From Promicromonospora panici (GTDB lineage: Bacteria; Actinomycetota; Actinomycetes; Actinomycetales; Cellulomonadaceae), in the NCBI RefSeq assembly GCF_900608595.1, contig NZ_UWYY01000013.1, forward strand, positions 164,862-228,861: DNA of 64,000 bases, given 5' to 3'. A program made the translations under genes and the position numbers. The first letter of the stretch is position 1, and each line of letters opens with the position of its first letter. The notes under the pieces were generated by a model that was not told the DNA's origin, did no database searches, and worked only from the letters and a program-made list of their open reading frames with translations. This document shows positions 7,120 to 15,917 of the stretch, one piece after another.

Positions 7120-8286
7120 ATGCAGCGTGACATCTACGACGAGGACCACGAGGCGTTCCGCGAGGTAGTGAAGGAGTTCGTCAAGCGTTACGTGACCTCC
7201 GAGAAGGCGAAGCAGTGGGACGCCGACGGCGAGGTCGACCGCGCCACGATGAAGGCCGCGGCGGAGCACGGCATCATCGGGCTCTCGGTGCCGGAGGAGT
7301 TCGGCGGCGCCGGCATGCTGATGGACTTCCGCTTCCGGAGCGTGGTGAACGAGGAGCTCATCCGCAGCGGCCACGGCTCGGCACTGGCCAGTGCCGCGGG
7401 AATCCACGACGACCTCGCGGTGCCGTACCTCGCACACTTCGGCACCGACGCCCAGAAGGCGAAGTGGCTCCCGAAGATGGCCACGGCCGACGTGCTCGGC
7501 GCGCTCGCGATGACCGAGCCGGGTGCGGGTAGCGACCTACGGGCCGCGCGGACCACCGCAAAGAAGGTGGACGGTGGCTACGTCGTCAACGGTGCCAAGA
7601 CGTTCATCTCCAGCGGCAAGACGGCGGACATCGTCGTCACGTTCGTCAAGACCGGCGAGGGCAACCGCCCGGACGCCTTCAGCCTCGTCATCCTCGAGGA
7701 CGGCATGGAGGGGTTCGAGCACGGCAAGAAGCTGCACAAGATGGGCTTTCCCGGCCACGACACGGCCGAGCTGAGCTTCAGCGACGTCTTCGTGCCGGAC
7801 GAGAACCTCATCGGCGGCGTCGAGGGCCGCGGGTTCGTGCACCTCATGATGAACCTGCCGCTGGAGCGCCTCTCGATCGGGGCCGTCGCTGCTGCGGTGG
7901 GCGAGGCCGCGGTGGGATGGACCCTCGACTACACGACGAGCCGTGAGGCGTTCGGCAAGCAGGTCGTCGACTTCCAGAACACGCGGTTCCGACTGGCGGA
8001 GATGGCCACCACGGTCGACGTCATGTGGGCCTACATCGACCGCGCGATGAACCTCTACCGGCAGGGCAAGCTCAGCGCGGACGAGGCCGCGAAGGTGAAG
8101 TTCTGGTGCACCGAGCGGGAGTGGGAGATCCTCGACCAGGGTGTTCAGCTGCACGGCGGGTACGGCTACATCCTGGAGTACCCGATCGCGCGGGCCTTCC
8201 TCGACGCCCGCGTGCACCGCATCTACGGCGGCACGAACGAGGTGATGCGCGAGATCGTCGCCCGCAGTGTCACCGGCCGCAAGTAG
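7120..8286 (+). CDS. acyl-CoA dehydrogenase (long-chain-like)
   Basis: FAD enzyme that introduces the alpha-beta double bond in acyl-CoA and passes electrons to ETF. The 388 residues show the full family order: N-terminal helices, the FAD/substrate motif MTEPGAGSDL (~residues 129-138), the beta domain, and the C-terminal helices with AFGK, LHGGYGY and IYGGTNEVMREI. The last motif has Gly where short/medium-chain enzymes carry the catalytic Glu, as in long-chain-type enzymes; the Glu at about 262 in the preceding helix (VGEAAVGW) is the likely base. GAAAGGCGAAG precedes ATG 7120. etfB starts 42 bp downstream. Confidence 0.93.
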   Translation: MQRDIYDEDHEAFREVVKEFVKRYVTSEKAKQWDADGEVDRATMKAAAEHGIIGLSVPEEFGGAGMLMDFRFRSVVNEELIRSGHGSALASAAGIHDDLAVPYLAHFGTDAQKAKWLPKMATADVLGALAMTEPGAGSDLRAARTTAKKVDGGYVVNGAKTFISSGKTADIVVTFVKTGEGNRPDAFSLVILEDGMEGFEHGKKLHKMGFPGHDTAELSFSDVFVPDENLIGGVEGRGFVHLMMNLPLERLSIGAVAAAVGEAAVGWTLDYTTSREAFGKQVVDFQNTRFRLAEMATTVDVMWAYIDRAMNLYRQGKLSADEAAKVKFWCTEREWEILDQGVQLHGGYGYILEYPIARAFLDARVHRIYGGTNEVMREIVARSVTGRK

Positions 8287-8328
8287 TCTTCCCCCGTCAG
8301 CCGTCCGAGGAAAGAGCAGAGTCCGCCC

Positions 8329-9108
8329 ATGAGGATCGTCGTCCTGGTGAAAGTCGTGCCCGACACCAACGTTGAGCGGACGCTCAGCCTGGAGACAGGG
8401 CTCGCCGATCGTGCCACGGCCGATCTCGTCGCCGACGAGATCGGAGAGCGTGCCCTGGAGGTCGCGCTCACCTACGCCGAAGCGCACGAGGGCACCGACG
8501 TGCACGTGCTGGTCGTCGGTCCCGAGGAGTCGTCGGCGTCGATCCGCAAGTGCCTCGCGATGGGTGCGGCGAGCGCCACGCACGTCGTCGACGACGGGCT
8601 CGTCGGCGCGGACCTCGGGCTGACGGCCGAGGTGATCGCGGTGGCGCTCGGCCGGGTCGGGTACGACCTGGTGATCGCCGGCAACCAGTCCACCGATGGT
8701 ATGGGCGGGGTGCTGCCGGCGATGGTGGCCGAACACCTGGGTCTCCCGAGCCTGACGAACCTCACCGCGGTGACCATCGGGGACGCCGAGGTCAGCGGCA
8801 CGCGTGTGTCGGACGACGCGGCGGTGGGCCTGAGCGCGCCGCTGCCGGCCGTCGTGTCGGTGACCGAGGCGCTCCCCGACCCCCGGTTCCCGGGATTCAA
8901 GGGGATCATGGCGGCGAAGAAGAAGCCGCTGGACGTGATCTCGCTCGCCGACCTCGGCATCGACGCGGACGACCTGAGCACGTCGCGCTCGATCATGCTC
9001 GCGGTCGACGCCCGTCCTCCGCGAGGCGCGGGCGTGAAGATCACCGATGACGAGGGCGACGCCGGCATCCGGCTGGCGGCCTTCCTGGCCGAGAACCACC
9101 AGATCTGA
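8329..9108 (+). CDS. etfB: electron transfer flavoprotein beta subunit
   Basis: Beta subunit of the ETF heterodimer that takes electrons from acyl-CoA dehydrogenases. It has 259 residues, usual for the family, beginning IVVLVKVVPDTN, with the AMP-binding-region signature VIAGNQSTDGMGGVLPAMVAEHLG (~residues 118-141) and the C-terminal recognition segment FKGIMAAKKKPL. It lies 14 bp before etfA and after the acyl-CoA dehydrogenase, so the three probably form an operon with the following cytochrome. Confidence 0.95.
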   Translation: MRIVVLVKVVPDTNVERTLSLETGLADRATADLVADEIGERALEVALTYAEAHEGTDVHVLVVGPEESSASIRKCLAMGAASATHVVDDGLVGADLGLTAEVIAVALGRVGYDLVIAGNQSTDGMGGVLPAMVAEHLGLPSLTNLTAVTIGDAEVSGTRVSDDAAVGLSAPLPAVVSVTEALPDPRFPGFKGIMAAKKKPLDVISLADLGIDADDLSTSRSIMLAVDARPPRGAGVKITDDEGDAGIRLAAFLAENHQI

Positions 9109-9122
9109 GGAGGAGGACGACG

Positions 9123-10085
9123 ATGACTCTCGCTGCTGACTCGATCCTGGTACTGCTTGATACGACCCCCGACGGCGGCCTGGCGAAGTCCTCGGCCGCG
9201 CTGCTGGGTGCGGCCTCGACCGTGGGGACGCCGGTCGCGCTCGTTCTCGGCGACGAGGCGGCCGCCACGGCCGCCGCCGAGCTCGGGGCCGCCACGGTGC
9301 TGCGCGCCGCTGCGACGTCCGACGGTCAGGTAGGTGTTGTCGACGCCCTGGCCGCCGCCGCGGCCCTGGCCCGGCCCGACGCCGTCCTGGCGTCCCACTC
9401 GGTCGACGGCCGGGAGGCCGCCGCCCGCTTCGCGGTGCGCGCCCGCTCCGGCCTGGTCGTCGATGCGATCGGGGTGGACCGCGACGACCAGGGCGTCACC
9501 GCCCGCACCTCCGCCTATGGCGGGGCCTACACGGTGACCTCGGCGGTGACGCACGGAGCCCCGGTCGTCACGGTGCGTCAGGGCGCGGTCGAGGCGCGCG
9601 CCGAGGCGCGGCCGCTGGCCGAGATCATGCTCGAGGTGGCCGCGAGCGGTGTTGCCGCCGCCAAGGCCGGTGCGGTCGAGGTCGCCGAGAAGAGCGCCGG
9701 GCGCCCTGACCTGCGCGGAGCCGCGAAGGTCGTCTCGGGCGGGTGGGGCCTGGGCTCGAAGGAGGACTTCGCGCTCGTCGAGCAGCTCGCCGACGCCCTC
9801 GGCGCCGCGCTCGGCGCGTCGCGCGCCGCGGTGGACGCCGGGTTCGTGCCGGCGTCGGCACAGGTGGGCCAGACGGGCGTGCAGGTCTCGCCACAGCTCT
9901 ACATCGCCCTGGGCATCTCCGGGGCGATCCAGCACCTGGCCGGCATGCAGACGGCGAAGACCATCGTCGCGATCAACAAGGACGAGGACGCCCCGATCTT
10001 CGAGATCGCCGACTTCGGGGTCGTTGGTGACGTGTTCACCGTCGTGCCGCAGCTCATCGCTGAGATCGAGAAGGCGAAGGCCTGA
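9123..10085 (+). CDS. etfA: electron transfer flavoprotein alpha subunit
   Basis: FAD-binding alpha subunit of ETF (320 residues). The N-terminal half is the Rossmann-like domain; the C-terminal FAD domain shows VVSGGWGLGSKEDF, GASRAAVDAGFVP, QVGQTGVQVSPQLYIALGISGAIQH and VAINKDEDAPIFEIADFGVVGD, all characteristic. AGGAGGAGG lies just before ATG 9123. The membrane cytochrome gene starts 5 bp after its stop, implying that ETF electrons may go to that protein rather than to a distant ETF:quinone oxidoreductase; this link is an inference from context. Confidence 0.95.
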   Translation: MTLAADSILVLLDTTPDGGLAKSSAALLGAASTVGTPVALVLGDEAAATAAAELGAATVLRAAATSDGQVGVVDALAAAAALARPDAVLASHSVDGREAAARFAVRARSGLVVDAIGVDRDDQGVTARTSAYGGAYTVTSAVTHGAPVVTVRQGAVEARAEARPLAEIMLEVAASGVAAAKAGAVEVAEKSAGRPDLRGAAKVVSGGWGLGSKEDFALVEQLADALGAALGASRAAVDAGFVPASAQVGQTGVQVSPQLYIALGISGAIQHLAGMQTAKTIVAINKDEDAPIFEIADFGVVGDVFTVVPQLIAEIEKAKA

Positions 10086-10090
10086 CCACC

Positions 10091-11791
10091 GTGGCGACGT
10101 TCTCCCAGGGCCTTCGTCAGGGGCTGCCTCGTCGTCCCGGCGGACCGGCATGGCCGCCGGTCGCTGAGTCCGCGGCGGCTCCGGCAGTGGCTGACGGCAC
10201 CGCGACGCAGGAGGCGGCCGGCGCCGTCGAGGTCACGCTGCGTCGCGGCCTGCCGCGCGTCGCCGGTGGCGAGCCCTGGCCGCCGGCCGGCATCGTCCGG
10301 GTGGACCGCTCCCCGGCCTCGGCGGCGACGTCGTCCGCCGGCCAGCCTGCCGTGGTGGACGGGACCGCCGTCGTGGGCGAGGCTGCCGCCGCGACCGCAT
10401 CTGTCGCTGCGGATGTTCCGGCCGCCCTCGCGTCGGCTTCCACGGATACTCCCGCCGCCCCCGTGCCGGCCGGAACCGCCGTCGAGACCGTCACGGAGCA
10501 GGTGGCGCTGCGCCGCGGCCTGCCGCGGGTTGCCGGTGGCGAGCCCTGGCCTCCGGCGGAGACGGTCGCGGTCCAGCGCAGGCTCGCCGCGGCTCCCACG
10601 GCTCCCGCGACCGCGTCGGCGCCCGCCGGGGCCGCCTCGGCCCCTCCTGTGGCCGAATCGCCCCGTACCGAATCGCCCGCCAGCGGGTCACCGGCGCCCG
10701 AGGCGGCCCCGGTGGCCCCGGTGGCCCCGTCGTCGAGCGTTCCCGCCGACCAGGGCGAGAGCGCGCCGGTCGCGGGTCCCCCTGCCGTCGTCGAACCCGC
10801 CCTGGAAGCCCTGGCCGAGCCCGCACGACCGACCGAACCTGCACGACCCGCCGAACCGGCACGACCTGCCGAGCCCGCGCGGGAGCCGCGCAGGATCGGC
10901 TCGCGCACCCTGGGCGGGTGGGTGCGGACACTCGGGTGGGGGCTGGCCGGCGTCGTCGCCGCTGCGGGGATCATCGTGCTGGCCGCGCGCGGCGTGACCA
11001 CGCTGCCGGGCGTGCCCGGGTTCCTGGAGCGCTACCCCGGGTCCTACGAGCTGCCCGACTCCGCCCCGGTCGGCTTCCCCGTCTGGGCCAACTGGATGCA
11101 CTACCTCAACTTCTTCTTCCTGGTGCTGATCGTGCGCACGGGCCTGCTGGTGCGGTACCAGAAGAACCCGCCCGCCTACTGGACGCCCGCGCGGGGCGGC
11201 AAGAAGATCAGCATCAACCTGTGGCTGCACACCGGCATCGACCTGCTGTGGCTGGCCAACGGGGTCGTGTTCGTGGTGCTCCTGTTCGCGTCCGGCCACT
11301 GGGTACGGATCGTGCCGACCTCGTGGGAGGTGTTCCCGAACGCGGCGTCGGCGGCGCTGCAATACCTCACGCTGGACTGGCCCACCGAGCACGGCTGGGT
11401 GAACTACAACAGCCTGCAGCAGCTCATGTACTTCGTGGTGGTGTTCGTCGCCGCCCCGCTGGCCGCGATCACCGGGTTGCGCATGAGCGAGTGGTGGCCC
11501 AAGGACGCGGAACGGCTGAACAGGCTCTTCCCGGCGCCGGTGGCTCGGGCGCTCCACTTCCCGACGATGCTCTTCTTCGTGCTGTTCGTGATCGTGCACG
11601 TCACCCTGGTGTTCGCCACGGGGGCGCTGCGCAACCTGAACCACATGTTCGCGGCCTCTGACACGGTCAGCTGGGAGGGCTTCGCCTGGTTCTCGGGAGG
11701 TCTCGTCGTCGCGGTCGCGGCGGTCGTCGCGGCGAGGCCGCTCGTCATCGCGCCGATCGCGTCCCTCGTCGGCAAGGTCAGCAGCCGCTGA
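10091..11791 (+). CDS. membrane cytochrome b domain protein with repetitive disordered N-terminus
   Basis: A 566-residue fusion. Residues 1-270 are Ala/Pro-rich, without structure, and carry three copies of a short motif: GLPRRPGGPAWPP (about 11-23) and two identical LRRGLPRVAGGEPWPP copies (50-65 and 140-155), then a Pro-Ala-Arg repeat near 244-266. Residues ~275-566 are a cytochrome b/b561-like membrane domain with about five transmembrane helices and candidate haem His residues in WMHYLN, LWLHTG, LHFPTM and IVHVTL. GTG start 5 bp after etfA. Probable role: accept electrons from ETF at the membrane; the motif repeats may be docking sites. No FixC/FixX-type dehydrogenase is nearby. The membrane family is clear, the function is inferred. 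Confidence 0.8.
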   Translation: MATFSQGLRQGLPRRPGGPAWPPVAESAAAPAVADGTATQEAAGAVEVTLRRGLPRVAGGEPWPPAGIVRVDRSPASAATSSAGQPAVVDGTAVVGEAAAATASVAADVPAALASASTDTPAAPVPAGTAVETVTEQVALRRGLPRVAGGEPWPPAETVAVQRRLAAAPTAPATASAPAGAASAPPVAESPRTESPASGSPAPEAAPVAPVAPSSSVPADQGESAPVAGPPAVVEPALEALAEPARPTEPARPAEPARPAEPAREPRRIGSRTLGGWVRTLGWGLAGVVAAAGIIVLAARGVTTLPGVPGFLERYPGSYELPDSAPVGFPVWANWMHYLNFFFLVLIVRTGLLVRYQKNPPAYWTPARGGKKISINLWLHTGIDLLWLANGVVFVVLLFASGHWVRIVPTSWEVFPNAASAALQYLTLDWPTEHGWVNYNSLQQLMYFVVVFVAAPLAAITGLRMSEWWPKDAERLNRLFPAPVARALHFPTMLFFVLFVIVHVTLVFATGALRNLNHMFAASDTVSWEGFAWFSGGLVVAVAAVVAARPLVIAPIASLVGKVSSR

Positions 11792-11800
11792 GCGCCGGTG

Positions 11801-11846
11801 CCGCCGGGTACCCGACAGGCCGCAGGGCCTGCCGGGTACCCGGCGG
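11801..11846 (+). terminator. long hairpin terminator of the ETF operon
   Basis: A 21-bp stem with one mismatch and a GCAG loop starts 9 bp after the cytochrome stop. It can serve both the plus-strand operon and the minus-strand csbD-like gene converging on it. Confidence 0.85.
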
Positions 11847-11900
11847 ACAGACCGGCACGCCCGCTTGGAGCCGCAGGGAAGTGGGCGTCCGACGGTGGCT

Positions 11901-12119
11901 TCAGCGGTCTCTCATCCTGTCGACCGCGTCCTCGCCCTCTTCCTTGACCTCGTGCGCCGCGTCCTTGATCTTGTCGCCGGCCTGCTTCGCCTCGGCGGCG
12001 AGGGTCTCGCCACGGCCTTCTGCCTCCATCTCGGGGTCGTCCGTCGCGTCGCCGACGTTCTTCTTGAGGCGGCCCTTGGCCTCCTCGGCCTGATGCTTGA
12101 TCTTGTCGTCCATGCTCAT
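11901..12119 (-). CDS. CsbD family stress protein
   Basis: A 72-residue hydrophilic, highly charged helical protein of the CsbD family (small general-stress proteins of unknown mechanism). Family features are K-I-K-H-Q-A-E-E-A-K-G, the D-D-P-E-M-E-A-E-G-R-G turn and A-G-D-K-I-K-D-A-A at the end. ATG 12119 was chosen because GAGGAG lies 5 bp upstream; the GTG two codons earlier overlaps that ribosome site. It stands alone between a terminator and its promoter. Confidence 0.85.
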   Translation of the reverse strand: MSMDDKIKHQAEEAKGRLKKNVGDATDDPEMEAEGRGETLAAEAKQAGDKIKDAAHEVKEEGEDAVDRMRDR

Positions 12120-12302
12120 GGCCACTCCTCACCTCGTGGAGCCCGGGGCCGTGGCCCGGGTGCCCGCTCACGACTCACCGGGGCACTCTCCACGGTGTCA
12201 CCGGCGGCGGTCACTCGCACCGCCATAGAGAATCGTCAGTCGTGAGTTGGATGTCAGACCTCTCCGTCGAGGAGCAGGACGCCATGTGTCCCACATAGCA
12301 GA

Positions 12303-12800
12303 ATGCGCGTCATGAAGTACACCAACTCGATCGAGATCGCTCTGCCGCGAGAGAGGGTCGCCCAGCTGCTCGCCGACCCGGCACACCTGCCGAAGTGGCT
12401 GCGAGGCATGGTGCTGCACGAGCCCGTGAATGGGGTACACGGGCAGCTCGGTACCACGTCGCGGATCGTGATGCAGTCGGGGAATCGGCAGATCGAGTTC
12501 ACCGAAACGGTCACACGCCGGGAGCCGGCAGAGCTGCACGGGATTCCTGAAGAGGCCGTCGTTCACTTCGACCGCGAGAGTGTTGGCGAGGGCATGTGGA
12601 GCGTCGTGCGCGATCGGCTGACCGAAGCCGATCCGGAGACGACGCTCTGGGAGCAGGAGAGCGAGTTCCGGTTCGGCGGCCTGCTGATGCGGCTGGTGGG
12701 GTTGCTGATGCCCGGCGCCTTCCACAAGCAGTCGCAGCAGCACATGGAGGACTTCAAGGCGTTCGCGGAACAAGGGAAGGATGTCCGCGAAGGGCGGTGA
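12303..12800 (+). CDS. SRPBCC (polyketide cyclase-like) family protein
   Basis: A 165-residue START/SRPBCC-fold protein with a likely hydrophobic cavity: YTNSIEIALPRERVAQLLADPAHLPKW at the start, alternating beta strands, and a C-terminal amphipathic helix (HMEDFKAFAEQ). Catalytic residues cannot be assigned. The start is either ATG 12303 or ATG 12312; no strong ribosome site marks either. It converges with the HxlR gene 73 bp further on. Confidence 0.75.
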   Translation: MRVMKYTNSIEIALPRERVAQLLADPAHLPKWLRGMVLHEPVNGVHGQLGTTSRIVMQSGNRQIEFTETVTRREPAELHGIPEEAVVHFDRESVGEGMWSVVRDRLTEADPETTLWEQESEFRFGGLLMRLVGLLMPGAFHKQSQQHMEDFKAFAEQGKDVREGR

Positions 12801-12873
12801 CCACTTTGTCGTTGATCGCGGGGCCACGGATGGTCAGGCCACGCGCCGGGTGGGACCTGCAAGTCCGTTGGGC

Positions 12874-13275
12874 CTACGCGATCATGTCGGCGCAGCTCAT
12901 TGCCGTGCCCGGTGCGGCCGAGCCGTCGGTGCGCAGCAGGTGAGCCTCACCCCAGACCCTGACCCCTTCGACGACGGGCAGGACAGTGGTCCCGTACGGA
13001 GTGAGCCGGTAGATGACGGGCGCCGGAACCGGTCCGGTCACCACACGTTCGACGAGTCCGTCGGCTTCGAGCTCACGGAGCTGTTCGGCCAGCACCTTGG
13101 GTGTGATAGGCGCGCTTCTGCGGCGGAGGCCGGCGAAGTGGGACTCTCCGTGGGCGAGCCAGTAGAGCAGGGTCAGCTTCCATTTGCCGCCGATCGCGGT
13201 GAACGCCGCGGCCATCGGGCAGCCTGGCAGCGGGTTGGGCCGAGAGAGGTTACCTGTAGGTGCCTTCTTGTCCAT
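12874..13275 (-). CDS. HxlR family transcriptional regulator
   Basis: A 133-residue winged-helix regulator with the conserved N-terminal Cys in PGCPMAAAFTAIGGKWKLTLLYWL, then FAGLRRRSAPITPKVLAEQLRELEADGLV and the wing YRLTPYGTTVLPVVEG. HxlR proteins often sense electrophiles or quinones through this Cys. ATG 13275 was chosen by family length; the longer frame adds an unrelated tail. The start lies only 28 bp from the divergent secreted-protein gene, so one operator could control both. Confidence 0.88.
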   Translation of the reverse strand: MDKKAPTGNLSRPNPLPGCPMAAAFTAIGGKWKLTLLYWLAHGESHFAGLRRRSAPITPKVLAEQLRELEADGLVERVVTGPVPAPVIYRLTPYGTTVLPVVEGVRVWGEAHLLRTDGSAAPGTAMSCADMIA

Positions 13276-13303
13276 GGCTGTGCTCCGCTCGATAGTCGAG
13301 ACC

Positions 13304-13885
13304 ATGACCATTCCATACCGAAGAATCCTGACTGTAGGCCTCTCCGCCGCTCTGTTGTTCGTGACGGCGGCATCGGGTGGCGCCGCACCGGCTCCCGTGT
13401 CATCGACGACCGCGGACGCCCAGCGCGACTTCGACTGGGAGATCGGTACCTGGCGTTCCAGCGTGCGGGTGCTCGCTGATCCACTCTCGGAGTCCCCGGA
13501 CGAATGGCTGCAGTTCACGGGCACCAGCACGGTGCGTCCGCTCGTGGATCGGCGGGCCAACGTGGTCGAGTTCGAGGTGTCGGGGCCGGACGGCCGTATC
13601 GACGCGCTCAATCTGAGGCTGTACGAGCCGCAGGCACAGCGGTGGAGCCTGACCTTCGTCAACATGCGTGACGGTCTGCTCACTCCTGCGGTGTACGGCG
13701 GGTTCCGCGACGGCGTCGGCGAGTTCTACGGCGACGACCGGCTCGGCGAGCGTCCGATCAAGGTGCGGTTTCTCATCACCCGCGTGAGTCAGGACGAGGC
13801 AAGGTTCGAGCAGGCGTTCTCAGCCGACGGGGGAGTGACGTGGGAGACGAACTGGATCGCCGTGGATCGCCGGATCCGTCGCTGA
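13304..13885 (+). CDS. secreted protein of unknown function (DUF1579-like fold)
   Basis: A 193-residue exported protein. The first ~28 residues form a signal peptide (ILTVGLSAALLFVTAASGG). The mature part is beta-rich: DFDWEIGTWRSSV, then FTGTSTVRPLVDRRANVVEFEV, LRLYEPQAQRWSLTFVN, FYGDDRLGERPIKVRFLITRV and a final TWETNWIAVDRR. This pattern matches a lipocalin-like family often labelled DUF1579; ligand unknown. The start at 13304 is supported by the signal peptide; an in-frame ATG at 13274 would place the start inside the divergent HxlR gene. Confidence 0.7.
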   Translation: MTIPYRRILTVGLSAALLFVTAASGGAAPAPVSSTTADAQRDFDWEIGTWRSSVRVLADPLSESPDEWLQFTGTSTVRPLVDRRANVVEFEVSGPDGRIDALNLRLYEPQAQRWSLTFVNMRDGLLTPAVYGGFRDGVGEFYGDDRLGERPIKVRFLITRVSQDEARFEQAFSADGGVTWETNWIAVDRRIRR

Positions 13886-13924
13886 AGGGATGCCGCCGCG
13901 CATCCAGCACGGAACGCGGCACCC

Positions 13925-14848
13925 TCACACGAGCAGCGCCTCGAGCTCCGGAAGCCGGCCGAACATGTCGGGGAGGCCGCGAATGCCGTTGCGCGCGGCC
14001 TCGTGCGACAGTGCGAGGTCAGGACCGGTGCTCGCCTCGGCACCGGCGAGGCAGCGGAGGATGTTCCACCGCGTATGCCCGAGCCAGCCGCCGATCATGA
14101 AGACGAACCAGCTCGGACCCGGCGGCGGCAGCGTCCCGCCCCCTGCGACGTACCCGTCGAGCACGGCTCGGAAGATGGCGGGCTCGATGTTGTCGAAGCC
14201 CGGTCCCTTCGAGATGCTGAGCGCGGTCGAGCCGAGCTCACTGGACAGGTCGAGCATCCCCGAGAGCTCCCAGTCGAGCAGGACCGGCCGACTGTCCCGG
14301 GCGAGCAGGTTCCACGGTTGGACGTCCTTGTGGGTCAGGACGACGGGGCCCGGCCGCTCGCAGGTGTCGACGAAGCGGGCGATCGCGAGGAACGCTTCGA
14401 CGTGGGAGACGAGATCGTCGGCCCACGGCTGTCCGGTCGCGGCCGCCCGCTCGGCCAGCTCAGGCCAGTCCCGTGCCGTCGGGTCCTCGACCGACACGTG
14501 TGTCCACTCGACGTCGAGCGCGTGGATGCGCGCCAGGATCTCACCGATCTCGAACGCGTACGCCGCCGACACCGGCGCTTCGGGCACCTTCTCTCCCTCG
14601 ACCCACCGGTGGACGAGTGTGTCGTGGCTGGCCGAGATCGGCTCCGGCATCGGGATGCCGGCGGCGAAGGCCGCCCGCTCGAGCCTGAACACGTCCTCGA
14701 CGTGGTAGGTCGAGCGGCGGTCGGCGAGGTTCAGCTCCTTCACCGCGAACGACCCCTGGTCGGTGTCGAGCCGGTACATCCGGTTGGCGAACCCGCCGTG
14801 GACGCGCGCCATCGGTCTGATCGGCGTCCCGAGATGCGAAAGGTGCAT
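13925..14848 (-). CDS. aminoglycoside phosphotransferase (APH) family protein
   Basis: A kinase-fold phosphotransferase of about 307 residues. An N-terminal lobe strand and lysine (FAVKELNL), the catalytic loop LTHKDVQPWNLL (H-x-D-x4-N) and the metal-binding LLDWELSG are all present, so it is probably active. The substrate is unknown; such proteins phosphorylate sugars, choline, amino compounds or antibiotics. ATG 14848 was chosen; a TTG three codons upstream is also possible and neither has a clear ribosome site. It lies tail-to-tail with the secreted-protein gene and downstream of the LysR gene on the same strand. Confidence 0.8.
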   Translation of the reverse strand: MHLSHLGTPIRPMARVHGGFANRMYRLDTDQGSFAVKELNLADRRSTYHVEDVFRLERAAFAAGIPMPEPISASHDTLVHRWVEGEKVPEAPVSAAYAFEIGEILARIHALDVEWTHVSVEDPTARDWPELAERAAATGQPWADDLVSHVEAFLAIARFVDTCERPGPVVLTHKDVQPWNLLARDSRPVLLDWELSGMLDLSSELGSTALSISKGPGFDNIEPAIFRAVLDGYVAGGGTLPPPGPSWFVFMIGGWLGHTRWNILRCLAGAEASTGPDLALSHEAARNGIRGLPDMFGRLPELEALLV

Positions 14849-14903
14849 GCCACGCAATGTAGGGCTCGCACTTGCATCGACGCACCGGAATTACCTGGCA
14901 GCC

Positions 14904-15815
14904 TCAACCGCGCTTGGCAACGACCTCGTTGGCGAGCTGCCACATCTCGTAGTTCCCGCACTCTGCCGTGATCTCAGCCGTCTCCTGAGCGGCGGCAAAG
15001 AAGTCGTCGGCCAACGGCGAGGTGCGTGACGCCGCCATCGCGACGAATACCTGGTCGGGCGCCAGATCCGAGACGGGCACGTAGCTGATGTCCGGGCGTG
15101 TGTAGAACACCGTCTCCGAACGCCCCACGAACGAGATGCCACGGCCGGCAGCGACGTGCTCGAGCTTCTCTTCCACCCCGCGCACCCGGAGCCCTGAGTC
15201 GGGGTGCGGGCGCCTGGTGGGCTGCGCGCTCGCGTCGGCATGCCAGATCAGCGGCTCACCGGCCAGGTCGGCCTCGGTGACTCCTTCCTTGCCGGCCAGC
15301 CGGTGACCGGCTGGCAGCGCGACCATGAGCGGCTCGGTGTAGAGCGGAGCCAGGCGCAGGCCGGTCTCGTCGATGGGCAGCCGGACGTAGGCGACGTCGA
15401 CGCGGCCGTCGAGCAGCATCGGGGCCTGGTCGTCCCATTCCATGCGCTGCACGTCCACGACGACGTCCGAGTGCTGGGCCTCGAACACCCGCGACGCCGG
15501 GATGACCGGGATGCCGGCCCGAAAGCCGACCACAAGCCGCTGGCTGCCGCGGGCGGCTACGGACACTCTGCGCCGGACCGCGTGCGCAGAGGCGAGCAGC
15601 GGACCGGCGTCGTCCAGCAGCTGTCGGCCCGCGTCGGTCAGCGTGACGCCGTGGCTGTCCCTGGTGAACAGCGAGGCGCCGAGATCATGTTCCAGCGCGC
15701 GGATCTGCCGGCTGAGCACCGGCTGCGCGATGTGCAGATCTTCGGCCGCGCGGCCGAAGTGCAGCCGGTCGGCGACGGCAACGAAGTAGCGCAACTTGCG
15801 CAGGTCCAGATCCAT
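14904..15815 (-). CDS. LysR family transcriptional regulator
   Basis: A 303-residue LTTR: an N-terminal helix-turn-helix (LRKLRYFVAVADRLHFGRAAEDLHIAQPVLSRQIRALE), then a periplasmic-binding-like effector domain. GGGAGG lies just before ATG 15815; the longer frame is not supported. It is divergent from the five-gene oxidoreductase operon, the classical arrangement in which the LTTR activates its neighbour. Paired TATAAGAA repeats lie between them. The ligand is unknown. Confidence 0.92.
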   Translation of the reverse strand: MDLDLRKLRYFVAVADRLHFGRAAEDLHIAQPVLSRQIRALEHDLGASLFTRDSHGVTLTDAGRQLLDDAGPLLASAHAVRRRVSVAARGSQRLVVGFRAGIPVIPASRVFEAQHSDVVVDVQRMEWDDQAPMLLDGRVDVAYVRLPIDETGLRLAPLYTEPLMVALPAGHRLAGKEGVTEADLAGEPLIWHADASAQPTRRPHPDSGLRVRGVEEKLEHVAAGRGISFVGRSETVFYTRPDISYVPVSDLAPDQVFVAMAASRTSPLADDFFAAAQETAEITAECGNYEMWQLANEVVAKRG

Positions 15816-15917
15816 GGGCCTCCCGGTCCGGCGATGTCCCCAAGGTATCACCACGGCTGAAAAGGGTCTTGGACACCCATTCACGCCAATGGCATCGTTC
15901 ATGGAGTCCGAGCGAAT

